DNA of 64,000 bases from Edolisoma coerulescens (Eukaryota; Chordata; Aves; Passeriformes; Campephagidae), in NCBI GenBank assembly GCA_013397115.1, contig VWZW01002761.1, forward strand, positions 509,870-573,869, read 5' to 3'. Made by a program: the position numbers and the translations under genes. Under the pieces are notes generated by a model. The model saw only the letters and a program-made list of their open reading frames with translations. It was not told where the DNA came from and ran no database searches. Positions within the stretch are counted from its first letter, which is position 1. Each line of letters starts with the position of its first letter. Below, piece after piece: positions 13,363-25,780 of the stretch.

Positions 13363-16300
13363 ATCCAGTCTCATTATAAAACCAGAGCAGATTTCAATAG
13401 AGATGTTTTGTTTTTATTACATTTGTTTTTTCCCCTTGTTTTAGCAATATTTACAGAAGTGGGAGGAAACACTGGCTTTTCACCAAAAAAGAACAACTTC
13501 AGTATTTGAGTTAAAGTATTGTATCATGTCCTGTAAAGAGAAAGAAAACTTTGCAACAGAATTCTAGCAGGAGTTTTTAATCTTTTGTCATTTAAAACAA
13601 AGTCTTTAATCTCTAATCTGCACACATACCCATCGAGTCAATGTTTTATTTTTAAAGTCAGACTTTTCAGTGAGAGAAGACAAGTCTTGGATTCATCTTG
13701 TGACAAAGATGATGATATTTACCTGGGACTTAGGACTCAGTTTTGGCTCTGTCTCAAAATTACTGTGTGACTTCACATATTTCTATAAATTAATCTGTAA
13801 ACCTATTCTAATGAAAGTCTGGTGTGCTTTTCAGAAACCTCTAAATACATGTGAAAACCTTTTGAAATCTCATCCTTGCCTAATCTACGGAATTCAGAAA
13901 TTCAGATGGGTTAATATTCCTATATTTTTTATATATATTTATATCAGACATTTCCACATTTTCCTTTTAAACTTACTTTGCACTCAGCTGGGACAAATAG
14001 GTTCTTTTAGAGGTCAATCCCTCTGACCAATTTTAGAATGGGACACACTGTTGCATAGAGTACTATTCTTCCTCCATAAAATCCATAAGAAGTCTAGCTT
14101 GAGCAGAGTAGTTACAGAGATCTACATTTCCTCTGCTGAATTTCTAGGACACTAGGGCTTTTTTGGTTCTTTCTTCCTAAGCAACTTAGTTGTCTTCAGT
14201 GAAAATTAAATAACTATGCATTTCAAAACAAATAACACTATTTCCTTATCTCACTGGGATTTTGAGAGTCTAGATGGTTACAGGAGGGTAGGATAATAAA
14301 TGTAAGAAATCTGTTTTAACTGCATCTTCAGTCCGTTTGGTTTTCCCGTATCCTTACAGAAATGTTGATAAAATCCCTCATATTTTCAGGGTTATATGCA
14401 ATATACACAATTACTAATCAGAAGTTGCATTTCTATATGTAATAGACAAAGTAAGGTTACAACTGGTATACGTTCTCGCCCTTAGGTGAAATATTCTTCT
14501 GTCAATGTAGTAACCTACAAAAAAAGGTAATGTTAGGATAAAATAACAGATGTGTAGGGCTGCTTTTGTTATAATTTTGTTGACCGTCATGGCCCACTGA
14601 TTGGACAACCAACCTGGGCTTTACGCATTGAGCCGAGATGCTTCCACAATTCTGCTTAGTGAACTAGAAATAACCTTGGTCAAATCAATTTGCCTCTTTG
14701 TGTGACTTCTCGCATCTTTAACAGTCATAACTGTGCTTTGCTCTTTTGCAAAGTGACTAGAGATTGCCAATACTGTCCAAGCTATGCAATATATTATTAC
14801 CCATTTCAGGACAGACTTTACTTAATATTTAAATTTTATTATCTTGCCTCTTGGTATATAGTCACTGGAACTGTTCTTCCTTAAAGTTACATTTATGCTT
14901 AAGTACTTTACTAAACTGAGACTTAAATTCTACTTAATGGGAAAAGCTGACATTTAATAGCACACAGGGGTGTAGTTTCTTATTGATTCTGCAGATATTC
15001 ATAATAAAGATGCTGTAATAAGAATGAAGGATGTATACCCTTGTGCTTCAGTAAATAATTTTAATTTAATTCTTTCATGCCACTGGATAGTATCCATCAA
15101 ACTGTGACTTACATAAAGGCCAGAGAGAAATTCAATATTAGATCAGTCATTCTTGGCTTTTGGTTTTGTGTCTAATGCTGAATCTTTTCCACCATATTCA
15201 GATTCTTTTGCATATTTTCATTGCAAAAACTATGAAAAACATCATTTTTTGGTGAAACCTTCATAATAATTGGCAAGTATCCTTAAGAAAGCAGTATTAT
15301 CATCTTTTAATATTTTGGTTTTACACTAATTTATCTTAGCTCTTGTTTAAAACATTAGATTATTTTTTCATGCTGCCTATCATAAAGCGTATTGACAAAA
15401 TTAAAGCCTCTCTCAGCAATAATTAGAAGGTATGTGGCTGTGCATGAATTCATTTTGGGCTCTCAGGAGATGGAGGTCATGCCATATCTCATCAGAGAGG
15501 CACTATATGCAATATTTGTGATAAAGTTTCAGATTAAACATGTGATAGCTTGATATCTTGAACACGAGTTTTATACCTTTCCTTTGCAGAGTAGCTCACT
15601 TGCATGCTGATAGGTGCTATGGCTAGGAAATATCCTCCCCTTATTAGGCTTTATATTACAACTCGGTTTAGTGAAAAACTGTTCTTTATTCACATTATGG
15701 TCCTCCTAGGATATGCAAATGTATTCTCACATTCCCAAGGCAAATATCAAACAGAGACACAAGCAAAGCATTTCCATCATCATTATGTTCCTATCCTGAA
15801 CAGATGTGGATTAGTGATGCCTTATTGCCAAGATCACAATCTGTAGTAGAATAAATTGATGTTGCTCTGAAATTCATCATGTCTTTTAATTTGTTATTTT
15901 CCTAAGTTTTTCCAGCAACTGAGGAAGAAAAAAGCAGGATACTGAAGTCTGCAGCTGATAGTGAATAATTTAGGATGCTGTTCCAAAGTCTTAAAACTTT
16001 CTAACATCCAACAGCTGTCACTTGGGTCAGCGAACTTTATAATATAAAACTATATAATATGAAGTTTATAATGACACTCAAGATTACAGAGGTTTTTTTT
16101 AATTAACAACTTTCAAAACACTTTTACCAGGAGACAATAAGCCCCATCATCATCAGATTAGCAAAGTAGATTTGGGAAGCTTTTAATCCTGTAGGATAAA
16201 AAAAAAAAAACCAGTTCAGGTAAACATCTCTTGGAGACTTTCTAAAAATGATTAAGGTTTTTTCAAAATGGAAAGATGAACAAGATTGATGACCTCTTGA

Positions 16301-19300
16301 GATAATTTTTGTACTTACTTGGCTGTGTTCTCATTTTATTGGTAAAAGTTGTTAGTTTGGAGGTAAAATGGTTGGTTTAAAGTCATCAGACAAAGAGCAG
16401 AGATGGCAACAGCACATAAATCTACTGCCACTCCATCTTCTATTTTTCATGGATATCTATTTAAACTCTGACTGATTCTAAATATAGACTTAAACACAGT
16501 TGAAGAAATAATTCTGTGGAATGTGAATCAATTGTATGAAAGGAACTTTAAATCCACCTATCAGTTTCCTCTACTCTCAGTTCCTAGTACACAATGATGC
16601 TGAAATCTTGCCTAAAACTGGCCAATTTGAGAAGAACGAGAGCAATAGCATTAAGTATACTATTAAATTAAGAAACAGGTTTTGTCTGAGGTTCACCATG
16701 TTCTTTTACTGTGCTTTCATGATTTGTCTGCCTAACAAGTACCCGAATATCAGTAGACAAAATCTTTATTGTAGGTAAGGGAAATTCCCAGAAGTGCTGT
16801 GTTAGTAGTAGATGGTTTTCTATTGACACATGGGGTATCTTTCCACCCTCATTAGCCCTCCCAGTCAATTTCATGTTTGCATAATGAAAGTTTGTGCTAG
16901 CTTTGATTCTGACATTAGTTTTTAATGAGTGGTTCTTGCACCTATACTCAAATTAAGGCAGTCACCAGAGCTTAACGAAACAACACTAATGTGACTCGAG
17001 TTTCAGTTTGCTAAGTATTGTGTATAACTACAAATAATATAAATAATACTATCTTTAAGCCCCATTGCAGCATATCTCTGAATATTGGAAGTTTATTGAA
17101 ATATATATATGTATAAATTGGTATAATCTCAATACAGATGCTTGACAAGTGAATCTGGAAGGAAAATGGTGAAATTTTTGAGATCTTGCGTTTCAAATAT
17201 ATAGTTGAAGACAAAATATGTGGACAATGGTGTTTTTTCCTACTCCAGAGATACCAACATGAGTGTACCAACGCTAACTATTTTAATCCATGTACTGAGG
17301 ATAATTTTAGGCCTGTTTCCTGCCTTAAGATATGGAAAATGTATTCTTGCAAATTAAAAGAAAGACTAGGAAATTTAACCATTAGAATTTGTTACAAAGA
17401 CAACAAAAAATTTAAGTCTAATAGATCTATATATCAATTTGGAAACTATAGAGCTGTTCTGTTTGTACTTTTACCAGAATATATGTTGAAATAATTCTTC
17501 TAATTTCTCTCCTGCTATTCCTGATCTTCTTCAAAAATGGCAAGTGATGAGTTATATGTTCCACTTGATTTATGTTCTTGCAAGATACAAAGATCTTCAG
17601 TGTTCTTGCAGAATTGGAATGAATTAAACTGAATTAACTTGTAAATGGAAGCAGGATTTCTTGAAATCTAGATAACTAAAAAACCTGCAGATGTTTAATT
17701 TAAAATTACAGAACATTCATTACGCAGACTGTGTCAAAAAATGGTCGCAGGATACATGGCTTTTCAGGGACATCTGTGAGTAATGCAAATGAGGATGCTG
17801 GCTGACAGCCTTGAAAATTATTCACAGAGCAGCAGGGTAACAGGAGTTTCTGCAAAGATGCTTGCAGCAAGTCGGCTACACAGCTCTGTTGAACATCTCA
17901 CCTCCATCTCTGGCCAGTGCTCTTTTTTTTATAAATGGGATGAAATTCTGGATGGAAATCTTGACTCTGAGCACTCTGCTCAGTCATCAGGAGACCACAA
18001 AACTTTATATGTTCCTGCTTGCCTGAAGTTCAGATGGGGAGACATTTCAGACACAGAGGCTGCAATTCAGATAATCTCTTGTATTCCTGGGTAATAAGAC
18101 ATGCTCTAATAATACAGTCTGAAGAGACACGCCAAAATGCACTTATTAGAAAATTTATTTGGAGGACTGCTTCCTTTGCTTGTACTCAAAAGGTCAAAAC
18201 TATAAAGATTTTCTTTTTAATTGCTACAGAACCTTAATGCAGAAATTTTAAAAAGTATAGTTATTCTTAACAGTTATTCTTAACTGTTTAAAAGAAAAAA
18301 TAATAAGCATCTTTTAATGTTCTCTTATAATTTATCTTATTGTGCACAGTTATATATCAGAACTTTGTGCTTGTTCCATGTCCCACATTTGAAGCAGCAG
18401 GCAAAACTTAAAAGTTCAATGATAAAGTCTTTTAGAGCCATGACACATAAAGTCACAGGCTTTCACTCTTGTTAAGAATCCTCCCTGCATGTCTTCATCT
18501 GAAGCTTGATTTTCGTCAGTATCACAGGCTTGTTTCTGTTCTAAAAGTAGCTCAGTTTGGGTGCAACCTCTTTTCTTTTGCATTAATAGTTAACACTGTT
18601 CCATAAATGAATTAAAATCTCTATGATTTTTTGATAGTCCAAACACACACCTTTACATTTTTGGTGTCCAAAAAACCTTCAATTTAAAAGTTACTGTTTT
18701 TATAGGACTAATAAGGTAATTAGGATACCGTATTAAAAAAAGAAAATATTCTTTACTGAAAGTTTTAACTATTTATTCTACAGTTCCAGCCCAAAGTCAG
18801 AAAAACATTACATGACAGAGTACAAGGTTATGTCCTACAACAGAGAAGACAACACATTTATGACAACCTAAATCTTGTTATTGGGCTCTCAGTGCAGTGC
18901 TCATGAAGTAAAACTGTAACAGAGAGTGAAGAATCCAGAATGAAGTGAATACAATGGTTATTTGGTGTTCAGGAAGAAAGACTTTCAAAACCAGAAGGCA
19001 GCATGAGGGACACGTGCTCTGTGGTGTGTTTGGTGCTGGTCTCAGCTGCTCAGATCAGGACCTGCATCCTCCTTGAACCCACCATGCCAGCTGGAGTTCA
19101 CAAAGTACGGATTCAGCCCTGGGAGGTGGGGAGCACTTTTGGACTTCACAGACCATGCCAAGACTTTTGCATCCCTGCTTTCCTTCTCTGCTTCTCAATG
19201 AAGCCTTAGCAGAATAAAATTTTGTTAAGATTCATTTTGTGATAGGACAGCCCTGTTACAAAAGTAAATCTTCTGTGATATTTTATTACTCACATTGATA

Positions 19301-19420
19301 TAAACCAGTGCTGCTTGGCAAGAATATAATGCACCTGGGTATACTAAGACATCCTACTAACACTAATTTTGTTGAGATCTTCAAACATCCCCCAACCAAT
19401 TGCTTTTGGTCACTTGCTAT
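13363..19420. other. Gene-free AT-rich stretch
   Basis: No gene recognised over 6 kb. A local CpG cluster lies at 14470-14635. The plus-strand frame at 17783-18094 (103 codons) has no recognisable domain or conserved start. Confidence 0.5.
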
Positions 19421-19467
19421 ATTTCTACCAATTTCTACCAATTTCTACCAATTTCTACCAATTTCTA
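19421..19467. repeat. 10-bp tandem repeat (ATTTCTACCA)n
   Basis: Four perfect units plus a partial unit of ATTTCTACCA. The array is perfect, which suggests recent slippage. Confidence 0.97.
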
Positions 19468-22400
19468 ATTTCAGCATTTAATTCCATAAATACATTTCAA
19501 GAGGAAGGAAAGGAAGGGGAAAAGCTAGATATTGGTATTCCCAAAACTAACCCGTGCAAAATTGCTACTATCATTACTTTCAGATATGGAAATAGAATAG
19601 GTAATGTAGTATATCACTTCTATGTTTTGTTTTCATTTTGTTTCTAATGTTATAATGTTCATTTTTTTCCTTTTTTTTTAAACTTTCAGTTTCTTGCAGA
19701 GACTGTGCAGCAATTGCTGGATTTTATAAGATAGAAATAAACAGTCTGATTTCACAAGAATAGCAGGAAGTTAACAGGAATCACCTATACCCATTTTTTC
19801 CCATTTACACAAAAATATTTCCAAAGAAAACTTCAACTGAGAAATATTACAGATGAAATGAGGAGAACATGAAATTTATTCAGTAATTATTGCATCAAAT
19901 AATTTTAAGAATCTATTTTTTCCTGACCAAACAAATCTGCAGAGTGTTTTTGTTAAGTAAGCTAAGTAAAAAATATATATCTGTTGTTGTTGCTGTTGCT
20001 GGAGATATGGCCAGCTGAGGCATATACTGAACTGCTTTTATATTAAAAAGTTGTCAGTGCATGTAAATGTTTCTCCTTTTTTGTCCTACAACTTTGAAAC
20101 TCCATCTTTTCCCACTTCGGTTTATAAACCACCAATACTTTAACCCCTAGCAAGTGCTAAAAAAGTAAATTTCTTTTCCTTCTTCTCTGTCATGAGCATA
20201 AATGTGTGATGGGTGAATATTAGACAGGGACTGTTATATTGATATGACCTTTTAGACCTTTTGTGTGAGTCATTTACAGAATATGTTATTTTGGAGATGC
20301 CATTAAAATCTGTCCTCTTATAGTACCATAGGGCTGAGCTCTGTGTTTAGCAGGATACATTTTTATGAAGATGTAATACCGTCTGGATAGCATTTCCAGC
20401 TACACAGGTATTTACACATTGATGATGAAAGATTGATTCACCTTTTAGGATGAAATATGGTCTGGCTCTACCCACATCAGTATATTAAACAGAGCTGAGA
20501 ACAGTGCCAGGCATGGGAATGTGACTGCACAGACTGCAGAATTTCTCAAGCAGTTCCTTGCAGGCTTTTTACTTTTGCCAGCTCTACCTTAAACAGCTCC
20601 TGAGTTCCGTTTGGAAGCACTGGAAGGATTCTTCCAGTCACCTCACCCAGGAGGCACTCTCCAAGCAGACACTCTCTGCAGGCTGAGAATTTACTAGTAC
20701 TGTAAAACTTGGGCTCTTCTATGTCAGCTGCCCTCTGGTAGAGAGGCATGTTCCCAGGCATGTCTGCATGCCCGAAGAAGTAGACATAAATGCAACTCTT
20801 TGACATGCCAGGCCATCCTGTATTTGTGATCTGTTTGGCTAAAATAGGAAATACCTGTGGCCAATATTTGGCAGAAACCTAAACATAGGTGTTGCAGCTT
20901 GATTTCTCAGTGATGCACAGCTAAATAATACGTTTAAAGATGAACAGAATTTGTTTTTCATCCTGTCAGCAAGTGATTACAGTTCTTTTTGTGTGAAAAT
21001 TTCAGTTTCTTCATCTAGTATCATGGTAGGATTGCTTACCCATGTGTGAGGTCTGCTTCCACAAAACATATTCCGGAAGCAATACTTGTGGGAGGAGGTA
21101 TCTCCTTCGTGCTTTTGTCCAAGGGGGTTTTTAAGATGGCCAATGTGTACAAGCAAGGCATCATGACCAAGGGCTATGAAAGAGAAGACACACCTTCTCT
21201 CTCTCTCTGCCCTATCATCAGTCTTTCCAAAACGTTGTAATTGTCAGATGAAACACATGAAGAAGCAGGAGATAATTACAATGTTTTGGAATGAACAGTG
21301 TCTTCAGCAAATATTCTTTTGTCACATGGTTTAAAAAAAAGATCAGGAAACTCTCTAGAGGAGTAACTTCATAGAGTTACCCCTACCGCAGAGGACACTC
21401 TCACCTCTCTGGCAATCAAGCAATGCTTTGTATGACATTACTGAATTGCCAATCTCAATTTTTTTATGAGCACAAGGTTCATTCCTGTTATCAATACTAG
21501 AGTCAGAGGTGTTAAGGGAAGGTCTAAAGGTTCATGAAGCTTTTCATGGATCGAAACACCCCTTTTAAATATAGGTTGATCTATCAATTGTTCCAAAATG
21601 CTTCTGTGCACTCTAACAGATGATTTGTTTGTAAGTCATGCTGTGGACGAAGGTAAACTAGAAAAATTTCCCAAATGCCTATAGTTGGGAAACTAAAGTT
21701 TGCTTGTGCTTTTTTTGGTTGCTGTTTAATTAGTTTTTTGGGGTTTATTTTGTTTTGTTTCATTTAGACGTAAGAAATTTTAACAATTCAAAAGCACTCT
21801 AGGGGTGCTGGATGTAATTCATCCTACCTAACCATAATGCCAACGTGTACATCTCAGGTAGTCTCCCAAGAATCGCTTCTTCTGTGGAGATAAATAGACT
21901 TTGTAAGACATGCTTCAGCTCATCCTAATGTGTCTGTCTTCAGAACAGGGGAGAAACATGCTGTTTCTGTGAGAAAGTGCCTGTATCACTGCCTGATGAT
22001 GAAGGAAGGCTTAAAGATATATGTCATGCATGTCTAAAACTGAGATGGTTTCCACTTGCAGTGTTTATAGATTGTTTGGCCAGATTAATCACCAGCTCCA
22101 GGTCTGCAGAGATTTGTTTAAAAGGCAGTGTATCCAGGTAAAATTATCTTCTCTTGAGCAAATATCAAAGTGGTGAAACATCTCTTCTTTAATACAAATG
22201 ACATTACAATGATGTACATCAATTAGTGCACTCTAGATAGACTCCAGAAAAAAATCCACAAAAATGTTATGGCTAAGGATTAGCCAAATTAAAAAAGTAA
22301 GCAAACAAACACACATCAAAATCCACAACATATTAATTAGGATCCCTAAATATTTAAAAACCATTAGGAAAGGGACAGCAAGAAAAAAAATGAAAATTGT

Positions 22401-22969
22401 ACTACCCTTATTTTGGAGTAAAGGATTTAAAAAAGAGATGAAAAAGAGATTATATAGCTCCTCATGTAATTAAGTAATAAAATATTAAAAGTTCTCTAGA
22501 AAGTATTTTACTTGAGATAATTTATAGGTATAATCCTACATTTTACTTGATTTAAATATGTTCATCTATGCTTAATAAAACCATTTTGTTTGGTATTAAT
22601 TTGCCTTAAATATTTGCCATTAGTGCTGTTTAAGTGAGTACCTGACTCTTGTTCCAGTGCTACACAAACTGTTGGTGTCAATTTGTCATCTGAGCTGAGA
22701 AACCTTCGTGTGTTTAAAAATCATGAGCCATTTATGCAAAACCTGTAAGTTCTGAAATTACAACCTAAAATAGTTAGGATGCATTTTGCGACTTTGCATG
22801 ATGATCCATTTGTGTACATGTGTGACTAAAACCGCTTAAAGGAGAATTATCTTCACTGAAGTCAGTATGAACTTACGACAGCCCAAGGCCATCTTCAGAT
22901 ACAAAGGAAATAATACATCACTCCTCTGGCTCTTTTTAGGAGCTGTTTTTCCTGCTTCAGCCAGGATCT
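19468..22969. other. Gene-free stretch
   Basis: Nothing recognised. The minus-strand frame at 20546-20806 contains a short internal duplication (CLLGECLLGE) but no family signature. Confidence 0.5.
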
Positions 22970-23045
22970 GCTGAGGGCTGAACTCCTTGCTCCCTACAGC
23001 TGCTGAGGAGTGAACTCATTGCTCCCTACAACTGCTGAGGAGTGG
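22970..23045. repeat. 32-bp tandem duplication
   Basis: Two full copies and a partial third of a 32-base unit (GCTGAGG...CTCCCTACA..CT) start at 22970, 23002 and 23034. The last runs into a CR1 fragment, so the duplicated unit probably includes CR1 sequence or its flank. Confidence 0.9.
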
Positions 23046-23348
23046 AAATGAAGTGGGAGGTGCTGAGCTTTTCTCCCTGGTATCCAGTGATAGGATGTGG
23101 AGGAATGTTTTAAAGCTGCACCACAGGAGGTTCAGACTGGACATGAGGAAGCATTTCTTTACCAAAAGGGTGGCTAAACACTGGAACAGGCATTCTTAGA
23201 AAGGTGTTCAATGCCCAGGCCAGTCAATGTTTAAGAGGCATTGACACAATGCCCTTAATAGCATGCTTTTACTTGGTCAGCCCCGAATTGATGAGGCAGC
23301 TGGACTTGATGATCCTTGTAGGTCCCTTCCAACCATTCCAACTGAAAC
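23034..23348 (+). mobile_element. CR1 LINE 3' fragment ending in an expanded pentamer array
   Basis: CR1 blocks are visible: 'gaggttcagactggacatga', 'ggtggctaaacactggaaca', 'ggcagctggacttgatgat' and 'ggtcccttccaaccattcc'. The usual ATTCTATG terminal repeat is replaced directly by a long ATTCT array (next feature). Confidence 0.88.
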
Positions 23349-23448
23349 ATTCTATTCTATTCTATTCTATTCTATTCTATTCTATTCTATTCTATTCTAT
23401 TCTATTCTATTCTATTCTATTCTATTCCATTCCATTCCATTCCATTCT
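23349..23448. repeat. (ATTCT)15(ATTCC)4(ATTCT)1 pentanucleotide array
   Basis: One hundred bases of twenty uninterrupted pentamers: fifteen ATTCT, four ATTCC and one ATTCT. It starts at the 3' end of a CR1 copy, whose natural terminal repeat begins with ATTCT. A short-read assembly may misstate its length. Confidence 0.98.
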
Positions 23449-25603
23449 ATTTATACGAAGCCCGTCATGCATCCATCAGTGCTCTTTTGCTCCGCGACTT
23501 TGGCACTGCTAGCATCACCCTTCCCTGTACCATTCCTTTCTCCTGCAGTCTGTCATTCATCTCTGCATCCATTAAGAAACTAATGATGTTGAACTGTTGC
23601 AAGATTTAAATTGTTTGTGTTAAATAATGTCTGGCACATACATGAAAGGAGATAAGCAGAAACTGGGAATAAATTAATGTTATTTAAATGAGGTAAAGTC
23701 CTATGGGGATAAATCTCTGACAGTGTAACTTGAGATTATTCAAATGCCACACACTCATGGAAGCTGAGTGAAAGCTTGTGTTATATGTATTTTCTGGGAT
23801 TCAAGTTTGCAGTTTAAACATCTTAATACATTTTTGATGTACGAGGAGGAAAAATGGAGTGTGGAGGAAAGCAAACTAATGGTTTTCGCATAGTACAGCT
23901 TATATTTTTGATAGAGATGAAGTACCAAAGGAAACTTCAAAGTGTGCCCCACTTGACTTTTTTGAACACATGCACACAGAAATGCAATTGTTTATTTAAG
24001 TGATATATGTATGAAACAGTGTTGTTCAGACACAGATTTATTTCTTTATATGGCAAAGTGGTACAGAAGAGGAAAGGGAAAAAAAGCTTACCTCTACAAA
24101 AGAAAATGAAGAACATTTAATGTTGCAGATATGTAGGAGTATGTATAAGAATATATAATTAACATAATACTTACCAAAATGCCAGTTTCATCTCAGGTTA
24201 ATTGTAGGCCCTTGAAGCATCTTTAGAAGACAATTAAAGCAGTGAATTGGTGCACTTTGACCCTGCTTTCCTTCACAGTTAAGGTTTGATGGCACTACAG
24301 CTTTCAGCAGAGATGTGACACATCAAAACCCTTCTAAATTCCAATGATGACAGAGCATAAGCTGTTGCTCCAGGCTGGCTGCAACCTGGGAAAAGCATGG
24401 CACATCTTTATGTGTTTTAGTGCTGCATATTGTGCAGCAAGTGATCTAAGCCATAGTTCAATACAGCTGGGAGCAAACACCTGTTCCATTTAAGAATTTG
24501 AATTGCTTTGCCAAAGCATAGCTGGTTGGGCTTGATGATCTAAGAAATCTTTTCCAAACTTAACAATTTTATGGATCTATAGTTACAGGATTCAGTACAG
24601 GTCATCTCATGACATTTGCATGTTTGTATTGGCTTAAATCATGATGGTTCCTTCACATTGCCAAACATCAGTGTAAGGAAACACAGGCACTATTTCATTT
24701 TTTCCAGCTTTTCCTTCTGTGTGTGAAGTGGGGTACCCTTTGACACAGCATTATAAGGAAAAGTGAAAGGAGGTTTACTATGCTTGAAAACACCCCTGTT
24801 CTTTCCGTTCTTTGTCCCATAAAAAATAGAAGCATTTATGTGAAAACGGCCGAATGACTTTTAGTGAGTAGAGTTTTTGCTCTCACAGGATTCTTTAAAG
24901 TCAAAGAGCTCTCATATTTCTTCTTTCTTTTCTCTGGTGGCAATTCTTAGCTTTTCCCCATGTTCCTCCTCTGCAGCTGCTGCATTATTTCACACTTGTA
25001 TTAATTTAGGACTTGAAGTTCTGGCACATGTAATGAGTTCTTTGTATGTCTTTCTTATTCCTTTTTTTTTCTTTATATTAAATTTTTCCGTTTTTCAAAA
25101 AAGTTCTGCACATTAAATCTGTCCATATGACAGCCAAGCCTGAGTTATCTCTCAATCTATGATGTATTGCTATTTTTTTAATATACATTTGGTTTAATTC
25201 TTAGAAAAGAACAGACAGGTTCATACCAACAAATACAGAACTGTTGTGGACATCACATGTGAACTAAGGAATCTGTGTTACTTCTTTCCCCACAATTTAC
25301 TGCCATCATTGAATTTTTATGGGAAAAATATGGTTCAGTTTGCCTGGATAATACCAAGATATGCCTTGGTGTCAGTATGAGATGATAAGACATTAAAGGA
25401 TTTTTTTTTTTCCTGAAGATGCTTGTATGGCTTCTGTATTTGCATTTGGCTTTGGAAGTGTTTTTTTGTGTGTTGTGTTCCTCCTTGTCCTGTCTTTTTA
25501 GGATTCGCTTACATAGTCAAAATAACTGACTTGCAGTAATAATTTCATAGATTTGATGTTTAAAATATATCATTATGTGTCTGACTTTGTGTAACAAGGC
25601 ATA
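23449..25603. other. Gene-free stretch apart from a CR1 remnant
   Basis: Apart from the 24.5 kb CR1 end, nothing is recognised. Confidence 0.5.
24520..24586 (+). mobile_element. Short CR1 3' end remnant
   Basis: 'ggttgggcttgatgatcta' followed by 'tcttttccaaacttaac' and a degenerate terminal repeat match only the last 60 bases or so of CR1. It is diverged. Confidence 0.6.
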
Positions 25604-25780
25604 TGGTGCCCAGAGAAGCTGGGGTACTCCCATCCCTGGAAGCGTTCAAGGCCAGGCTGGATGGGGCTTTGAGCAGCCTGGTCTTGTGGAAGGTGACCAT
25701 GTCCATGGCATGAAGGATAAGAACTAAGTGATCTTTAGGGTCCTTTCCAACCCAAACATTTTATGACTCTGATTCTATGA
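25604..25780 (+). mobile_element. CR1 LINE 3' fragment
   Basis: Clear CR1 tail: 'ggtgcccagagaagctgg', 'ttcaaggccaggctggatgg', 'cctttccaacccaaac' and terminal 'gattctatga'. It is strongly 5' truncated. Confidence 0.93.

Noticed and set aside
17783..18094. 103-codon plus-strand frame
   Set aside because: No recognisable family, no splice context that I trust, and composition not clearly coding.
20546..20806. Minus-strand frame with a CLLGE duplication
   Set aside because: The duplication is a short DNA slippage. There is no domain or supporting signal.
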